A DNA stretch of 64,000 bases, taken from the NCBI GenBank assembly GCA_032718565.1, contig JAVGVS010000001.1, forward strand, positions 62,001 to 126,000, read 5' to 3'. The translations under genes were made by a program, and so were the position numbers. Source of the DNA: Distichodus sexfasciatus. Taxonomy: Eukaryota; Chordata; Actinopteri; Characiformes; Distichodontidae. Below the pieces are notes generated by a model. It was not told the DNA's origin and did no database searches. It worked only from the letters and a program-made list of their open reading frames with translations. Below are positions 57,801 through 64,000 of this stretch, piece by piece (within the stretch, counting starts at the first letter, position 1; each line of letters starts with the position of its first letter).

Positions 57801-60800
57801 TGGATTCTCCTCTTTGTCAGAAGTAAACAGCAAATCTGCCGGAATCGGGATTCTCCTAGACCTGTAATTTTGTTCCCAGGACTACATGAGAGTGGATCTG
57901 GGGAGGAGCTGACCTCGTAGCTGTGTTCGTCGGCACACAGCTTGCCGAGTGAGATCTGGGTCTTGACCCGGCGCACGGCGCACTCCTTGTCTGACAGGCC
58001 GTCGGACTGCGTGGTGATGTCGATGGGGATCTCGGGGGTGTGTGACAGCAGCTCGTCCAGGTGCTCCTCCTGACTGGCACTCAGGGCCTCCAGCGGCCCG
58101 CTGTGTGAGTGATCGCTGGTGTTGCCCTCCTCACCGTCTGTCACCGACAGGTTCTCTGAGCTGAAAGTGGAGTACGACTGGAAGCTGCTCATGCACCGGT
58201 GAGGCCTGAGGGACACACAACAACAGCATCCATCAGCACAACCACAACAGGTCTATAAAAGTGTCAAACTCAAAAATCATGAGGGTAAGACCTGGGAATG
58301 CTACCTGGGTAATAAAACCTCAAATCAATTTCACGACTAATTGATTCATAAATTGAGGTAAAAATGGTAATGGCTAATTAATGATTATTTGATTTGTTTT
58401 TGTTCTCACGGATCATTGAGGTTTGTACTGTAAATATGCTCAACTATTAAAGCTGGGATATTTCTTCCAAGAAAGGAAAGAGTGCATGTCTTATATTAGT
58501 GATTTTAAATCAACTGAAGGAACTATAGAGACATGGGGAGTCATGTGACCACACACAGTAGAATGTTTTGAGGGTCAGTGGGGGTCAGTACTGAAGACTG
58601 CGGAAAGTATTAACAAAATTTTAAAAATTCTCAAAATAACTGTCATGGGCAAGATGTCGAATAGAGGTTTTGAAAGTCGCTTTTACTAAATTTTTGATTA
58701 ACTGCCCAGCCCTGGGTGGACATCTGAAAAACTGTGTATTAAGGTAAGACTGACATATTAGGTTTCAAAGACCTGAAAACTTAAATTACATAGCAATGTA
58801 TCGTTCAATCTTCTATTTTCAGAAATGAAGTAACAAAAACGTTTTTGTTAAAAGTTAGTGAACTTGTGACAGTTGCAGGTGCTTTTCCACCACCACTCCC
58901 TTGATTTTAAAATGGACTTGTGTTTCTACCAACAGTTAAAAGTAAAAGTAGTGATTATTTGTCATTGCAAACACAACACAGCGCTCTACACAACCTCTGT
59001 ATTCAACCCATCCATTTAGAAGCAGTGGGAAGCTGAGGTGGGCAATGCCTGGGGAGCAGTGCTTGAGGATAGTACCTTGCTCATGGGTACCTCAGTGGTA
59101 CTAGGGCTGCAACAAATGACTATTTTTGTAATCGAGTAATCTATCTATTATTTTGTCGATTAATCGAGTAATTGGATTTAAAAAAACGTAAATAAAAATG
59201 ACAATACATTTGTTATTAGGCTTATTGGAGTGTGAGTAGAATTTAGTCAAATACGCTTTATGTTGTTGTATTCAATTGAAAATGAAGAAACATGAAGTTC
59301 AAGGGTCATTTTGAACCAATTTGGCCAATAAAATGAGTTGCTTTTGGCCTTTCTGGAAGAGAACTGTATTTCCCACAATCCCCTGTGCACGCCTCGGAGC
59401 CGCATCACAATTATGGGTTCAGCGCGTTCCGGAACGAACTATGAAAAAAAAAATCGATGGGAAAATCTTAATAAATGGCTGTATTGTGAGTGGAACACTG
59501 TTTGTTGTGGTTATTTATCAGCTAAAATATGCGTTTTGTCTGTAATAAAGGGGACGTTTTGACGGAAATGGAGCGTTTCAGCGAGTAATGGCGCTTACAA
59601 ACAGCGCACGTGTTTACATCGCAAAAAATGTCATTTATGCGTTTTTATGCATTTACTTCTGTTTTTGTGCACGGAATATCTCCCAAATATGTTCACATAC
59701 AGAGGGATCTATTCTCGCCTTGATTGCGCCACTGAAAATATTGTGCGTCATTAATAAGCGTCTGTGTGAAACACAAGTGGCGTGTGCTGTAGCGATTTAA
59801 ATGACTTAAACGAAGCTTCGATTCTAGAAAAATTGCCTCGACCATTTTTTGTAATCGAATTATTCGAATAATCGTTTCAGCTCTAAGTGGTACCTTTAAC
59901 AGTTTGGGATATAAACTGGCAAAGTATCGCCACCTCATTTCTCTTACGGAGCCGTTCTTTGCATTAAATACTGTTTTCGCGTTTATTTGTTTGTTTAGTT
60001 TTAATGCCATATTAGCAACTATGGCTATTTTAAGGCCAAGGCAGGTATGAGAAAAACAACTGAAATAGACAACCAAATAATCTACACGTTTTTTTTAACA
60101 TCTACACTAGCTAAAAATTCTAAAACTTCAAAGATGAGACCTGGCAGAGCAAGAAAATAAAATATGCCTTATTCACAGATGCCATTACAAAACTGGCACA
60201 GTAGAGGTTCATCACCAGGTAATAAAACGCTGTGGGAGTGTCTTGAATGGCACCTATGATGTTGTTTGCATCTGGTTATATTTACTCTCTATGCCACGCC
60301 TTTGGCATTTCTTGTTATCCCGGGTTTGGACCTTCTGACCATTTTGTGACTGCAATTTTTGGATACAATTTTCCCAGTTTTGACCTAAGCCAGATTAAAA
60401 CCATAAATCCGACGTTGAATTCACTTTGCATCGAACTGTCTCTTGCACATCTGTCTGCCGCTCTCATAATCATTGCAGACTTCTTGACGAAAATAACTTT
60501 TCTTGTTAGAAAAATACAAGTGTACAAAGTGTATGACAACAAAAGAACGTTCTGCTGCTGCAATTTAATAATTTATTATCTAAAGAATGTCATTTGCTCA
60601 GTACATTAGGAAAACTGCATAGAGTCTGGTTTATTACAGTGAGAGTTGCTAATGCAGCCTGTAAGGAGAGTTGGAGCTCATCAAGCACAAGCTGAGCGTC
60701 AATTATTAATAAACGCAGAGCAATCTTTTACCTCTGTCTCCGTGGAAACTCTACTTCACTGTCGACCTCTCCCTCCTCCTCCTCAGATGAGTCATCCCCA

Positions 60801-62710
60801 GCCTGCCAGGAAACACACACACACACCGTTATCTCCCATTCTCCTTACCTTATTGCCTCATGCACCAAGACACTCACACACACTCTCTCTCTCACACACA
60901 CACATACACACACACACACCAGTGCTGGGGAGTAACGGAATACATGTACCGGCGTTACGTATTTAGAATACAAAATATGAGTAACTGTATTCCGTTACAG
61001 TTACCGTTTAAATAGGTGATAATTAGAATACAGTTACTTTGTTGAAATAAATGGATTACACGGCGGTCTTTTCCTGTTTCATATGTTAGGTTATCCCCTG
61101 TCTATCCCCTCTCTAATTTTGGTAATTCCACACATTGCCGGAAACCCAAACAAAACACGCAATAAGAGGCTCTAATGTACGCGTCCTGTTAATGTTGCTG
61201 GCGTCAGTTACACAATGGACCCGGAGCCAGCACAACAGAGCCAGCAGTGCCCGGGCAGGAATGCATTTCTTACTCGGAAATTTCGTCTTTCCTCCTCTAC
61301 CTACAGTAAATATATTGTCTATTCAGGGAGATTTCGGCTTAACAGCCAATTGGTAGAGAAAAACAAACAAGAATTTGCAGGATGTGATTGCTACATTCAT
61401 GTAGTTGTAAAAAGCATGACAGTATATTAAGTAATCCAAAGTATTCAGAATACGTTACTCACATTGAGTAACTTAACGGAATACGTTACAAACTACATTT
61501 TGGGGCATGTATTCTGTAATCTGTAGTGGAATACATTTTAAAAGTAACCTTCCCAACACTGACACACACAAACATGCATGCACATGGACACTAACCTAGG
61601 ATAACAAAGTATTAATTAAGCTATTGTGTGTAGGACTGCTGTAAATTGTCGGCCAAGTTGATGACACTGACGCTAAAAAACCATCAATACTGATATTTTA
61701 AACTAAGGTATAATTTTACATTTAAAAGTTTTCAACATATTTGGTCTAATAAAAATAGACCTTCTGTTCAATAAAAGTGGCACAAAATATGTGTGAAATC
61801 AGAGTGACATTTTCACTTTGGATCGACGCTATGAACTCATCGATCACGGAATCGATGCATCACTGCAACCCTTACTCATACGCACACATACTGTACACTC
61901 ATACATCACTGTGCATTCACCTTGCTGAGCGGTCTGAGGGTGCGAGGCAGGCCGCTGGGCAGGCTGCTGCGTGGAGACCCGTGCTCTGGACGCCCCCCTT
62001 TCCCCCGGCCCTCCCCTTCTGATGCCAGCCCCGCTGTCCGCTGCCCGGTGGCTGGAGACGCCTCGCTTGTACCCAGCAGGCCGTAGTGGGGCAGCTCGGG
62101 GGCAGCATTGGGGGGCGTCTCCTGGCAGCGTATGCAACCCGGGAAGGGGTGAGCCTGACAGCAAGGGCACAGCGGAACGGGCCCAGAGCCGGAACCAGAC
62201 CCGGAACCTGGCAGAGGTGGTGCCCCGGGGGCGTACTGGCGCGAGTCGGCCTCCACAGTGGTAGAGATGAGGTCGGGGCTGGAGCCGGACACGCGGCGCT
62301 GCAGGTGGTCGGTCTGCGGGCTGCGCAGGGCGGCGGCCGGCCCGAAATAACGCAGGTTGTTGGCACACGTGGCCACGGCGCTTTCCCGGCTCTGCAGGGG
62401 TAGAAGAGGCCCCTCGGGAGGAGCCTGTTGATGAAGGTGGTGGTGCTGCTGCTGATGGTGGTGATGGTGATGATGGTAGAGCTGCGGCTGTAAGGGCTGC
62501 TGCTCCTCAGCCGTCCCCGTCCCCGTGCCCGGCCTAAGCACCCCAGGGAACTCGTTGTGGCTGCCCTTGCTGTTCGCACGGCGGTGCCGGGGTTTGCTGC
62601 GGTAGCGGGCTTTGCCCGGAGGGGTGGACACCTTGGGGCTGCCTGAGAGAGGTGAGGAGGCTGGGAGGGTTTCCACGTTGGGGATTCCATCCGAGCGGAG
62701 CAGGTCTGGC
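54881..62710 (-). CDS. map3k13: MAP3K13 (leucine zipper-bearing kinase, LZK), C-terminal part only
   Basis: LZK is a mixed-lineage MAP3K that activates JNK signalling, best known in neurons and axon injury. Only its last four coding exons are here: 61921-62710, 60732-60802, 57914-58205 and 54881-54982. The kinase and leucine zippers lie beyond the right edge. The order of conserved blocks matches the C-tail of LZK. It runs DLLRSDGIPNVE, then SGSPKVST, RYRSKPRHRR, CANNLRYFGPAAALRSP and SSPDLIST. After these come an acidic DDSSEEEEGEVDSEVEF block, RPHRCMSSFQSYSTFSSEN, SDGLSDKECAVRRVKTQ and the end DSDCDSSEAECSDAT with a terminal Trp. Seven consecutive His followed by His/Gln runs occur in the first exon present, longer than I expect for mammals. 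The first exon starts with one base completing a codon from the missing upstream exon. MAP3K12 (DLK) is the paralogue; the CANNLRYFGPAAALRSP and terminal blocks favour MAP3K13. Confidence 0.93.
55210..55780 (-). mobile_element. SINE-A copy interrupted by a TIR element
   Basis: Reverse-oriented body (CTAGTTACAGGGACAGTC, then GGGGTAAAGGC) resumes beyond the insertion as GTTAAGGCTC and ends CACTAGACCACCAATCC. Confidence 0.65.
55273..55709. mobile_element. hAT-like TIR element, 'GGTCGACC' family
   Basis: The start TAAGGGTCGACCGAACAC and end TATCGGCC...TTACCTCTA are flanked by GTAAAGGC / GTTAAGGC (one mismatch in 8). Inserted into the SINE-A copy. Confidence 0.75.
55927..56355. mobile_element. 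TIR element with GGGTGTTTTCACA ends
   Basis: The left GGGTGTTTTCACAGATAGTC mirrors the right CCAAGTGTGAAAACACCC. Inside are many GAACTCGGTTC / GAGTTCGGT motifs in both orientations, likely subterminal repeats. No duplication could be read. Confidence 0.8.
57048..57546. mobile_element. hAT-like element 'CAGGGGTTTTCAACCGG' carrying a nested SINE-B
   Basis: The ends are CAGGGGTTTTCAACCGG and GTTGAAAACCCCTG. The flanks GATTATAA / AATTATAT agree at six of eight bases. About half of its length is the SINE-B 57208-57455. A related fragment lies near 35280-35400. Confidence 0.75.
57208..57455 (-). mobile_element. SINE-B copy nested in a hAT-like element
   Basis: Complete in reverse: AAAGTGAGTGATTATTTGTC tail, GCACAGCACAGC zone, AACTTTACTGGC, box B GGATTCGAACC, ending CCACCAACTGCCC. 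Confidence 0.85.
58937..59930 (-). mobile_element. SINE-B copy interrupted by a hAT-like element
   Basis: Reverse-oriented tail GTAGTGATTATTTGTCATTG, body GGTACCTCAGTGGTAC, then the inserted element. The sequence resumes AGTGGTACCTTTAAC. The head is decayed. Confidence 0.7.
59102..59885. mobile_element. hAT-like element 'TAGGGCTGCAACAAATGA'
   Basis: The ends TAGGGCTGCAACAAATGA and ATAATCGTTTCAGCTCTA are flanked by a perfect 8-bp duplication AGTGGTAC (59094-59101 and 59886-59893). The core at 59325-59765 is shared with the element 35558-37014. Confidence 0.9.
60895..60919. repeat. (CA)n microsatellite
   Basis: CA repeat into which the next element inserted. Confidence 0.85.
60920..61561. mobile_element. 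hAT-like element 'CAGTGCTGGGGAGTAACGG'
   Basis: The ends are CAGTGCTGGGGAGTAACGG and AAGTAACCTTCCCAACACTG. The flank ACACACAC is present on both sides, though in a CA repeat it is weak evidence. It lies in the map3k13 intron between exons 61921-62710 and 60732-60802. Confidence 0.85.
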
Positions 62711-62898
62711 CTACAGATGAATAAGTGAACATGAAAAGATAAGCGAAACATTAAAGACTAATTAGCAACACGCAAATTGACCACGTGCAGCAGAATAATT
62801 GGGTTTACCGCTTCTTAAAATGACTTACAACAAGTAACATGATCTCAAGCCTTAGATTTAGAATGTATACGTATTACATATGCAGATTAATATTAACA

Positions 62899-62960
62899 TT
62901 TACATCATTTAGCAGACGCTCTTACACAGAACGACTTACAACAGTGCTTTGTAGTCCAAC
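62899..62960 (-). mobile_element. SINE-A, tail fragment
   Basis: Only TTTAGCAGACGCTCTTACAC and the adjacent bases are recognisable. Confidence 0.6.
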
Positions 62961-63054
62961 TGTCATTAAACCAAGTTACCACTGACTAAGTTATATACTT
63001 TAACAAAAACGTGTTAGAGAAAAATGAAAGTTCAGAGACAAATGTACGTTAGTG

Positions 63055-63074
63055 TTTTTTTTTTTTTTTTTTTT
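63055..63074. repeat. T-run
   Basis: Twenty T in a row. Confidence 0.95.
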
Positions 63075-63358
63075 GATGAAACATTATGTTATGACCATTC
63101 ATTATGACCTAATATTTAGTAGTTCTGCAGCTATCCCACCCCATACGCAAAAAAAACAGTGATGCATTATGTGTTCTTTCTTACTGAACAAGAATTACTA
63201 TTTTCAGCAATCTGAGCTATGCTAGCTATGGTATCGGACAACACAGGCCAGTTTTCCTTCCTATGACCAATTTTGATGTAAGTCCAGACCGCTGCAGACC
63301 GGGGACATCCCACAAGAGCTGCAGTTTTGGAGATGCTGGTAACACTGTACCTCTATAT

Positions 63359-64000
63359 GTGACTCTGCACGGCAAAACCAGTCGCTTGTCGCAACAGAGG
63401 TTTCCGAGAAAAACGAGCGTTTATGTTGCGTGGGGTAAAATTTTGGATTTTTTGTTTTTAGTGTTTTGAAACAGTGGGAGGTCTGTACTGTACTGTTGTG
63501 AACAAATTTCGCTGATAAACTTACCCTTTCCATCCTAAAAACGTGACTTTCTTGAGGTGAGGAATTCAATTCCAGCAGAATGTTAAAAGTTTCTGTTTTG
63601 ACTGCTCTACTCCAATATTTACGGTAAATCCACTCGTTGACTAGCGTGAAGATATTTCTCCAGAATCCATCTTCGTCTCCCGAGTTCAGTTAACCTAACG
63701 CAGGTAGGCTATCCGTGTGGCTGTGAATGCAGCGTAGGCTACCGTAAATACAAACGTAGCCGCGACCGCACCAAGCGTCTGTGAGTGCTACGTCGAGAGT
63801 CAACTTCAAAGGCAGATTTCTCCGTTTCTCACTTGGCGTGACAGGAGAAACCCGACTCCTTTGAATGTTGATATCTCAGTCATACGTCGTCCGATTCATT
63901 CCATATAGGTATCGTGTTGAAGCTTGATTTATGCCCTTTCATGAAAACATCATAACTCATTTTTGAAAATTTGCGACAAGCGACTGGTTTTGTAGTGGAG
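63359..64000. mobile_element. TIR element cut by the right edge
   Basis: It begins GTGACTCTGCACGGCAAAAC and, at the window edge, ends GCGACTGGTTTTGTAGTGGAG, which is the start of the inverted end. The body is the reverse of 33700-34310. So the full element is about 650 bp. Confidence 0.8.

Noticed and set aside
60247..60609. 120-residue plus-strand frame in a map3k13 intron
   Set aside because: Low-complexity hydrophobic composition, no domain recognised, and part of it looks like repeat-derived intron sequence.
61917..62732. A 271-residue alternative frame overlapping map3k13
   Set aside because: It is a shadow of the GC-rich coding exon; only the other frame gives the conserved LZK blocks.

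Overview
This window is nuclear DNA from a bony fish, very probably a teleost. Genes are split into short exons with GT-AG introns, and the space between exons is packed with tRNA-derived SINEs, short terminal-inverted-repeat (TIR) elements and some retroelement debris. There are no prokaryotic features. The exact species cannot be fixed from sequence alone.

Five protein-coding genes were assembled by joining exons across compatible phases. (1) xrcc5 (Ku80), minus strand, 16 coding exons from 14316 down to 684; its last exons lie off the left edge. (2) tmem169, minus strand, two coding exons, 15933-17911. (3) A plus-strand gene of 14 coding exons, 20389-25008, encoding a 454-residue coiled-coil protein that resembles SIX6OS1 (C14orf39), a synaptonemal-complex central-element protein. 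(4) pfkl, liver-type 6-phosphofructokinase, minus strand, 22 coding exons, 26555-49009, complete at 781 residues. (5) The 3' part of map3k13 (LZK), minus strand, four last coding exons, 54881-62710; the kinase domain lies beyond the right edge. xrcc5 next to tmem169 matches the human 2q35 order. The human homologues of the other genes are on different chromosomes. The genes are not a functional pathway: they cover DNA-end repair, an orphan membrane protein, a probable meiosis protein, glycolysis and stress-kinase signalling.

Most of the remaining sequence is mobile DNA. Three SINE families recur. SINE-A has the tail core TTTAGCAGACGCTCTTATCC. SINE-B has the tail AAATAATCACTCACTTTCAC. SINE-C has a GGCACGGTGGCACAGTGG head and an (ATG)n tail. 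About fifteen short TIR elements are present, many with readable 8-bp target duplications (hAT-like). Others are a PIF/Harbinger-type element carrying a MADF-domain remnant (2071-3030), an integrase-type element carrying a helix-turn-helix remnant (13018-13690), a putative solo LTR (34390-34842) and a LINE reverse-transcriptase remnant (about 28920-29775). Several are nested, which gives a relative insertion order.

The most unusual observations are: TIR elements with different ends that share the same internal core (two independent pairs); a SINE tail that supplies the pyrimidine tract of a coding-exon acceptor in the SIX6OS1-like gene; an obligatory GC-AG intron in the same gene; and the two nonautonomous elements that still carry recognisable transposase-associated domains. 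I found no convincing novel multi-gene system. The shared-core TIR elements come closest.
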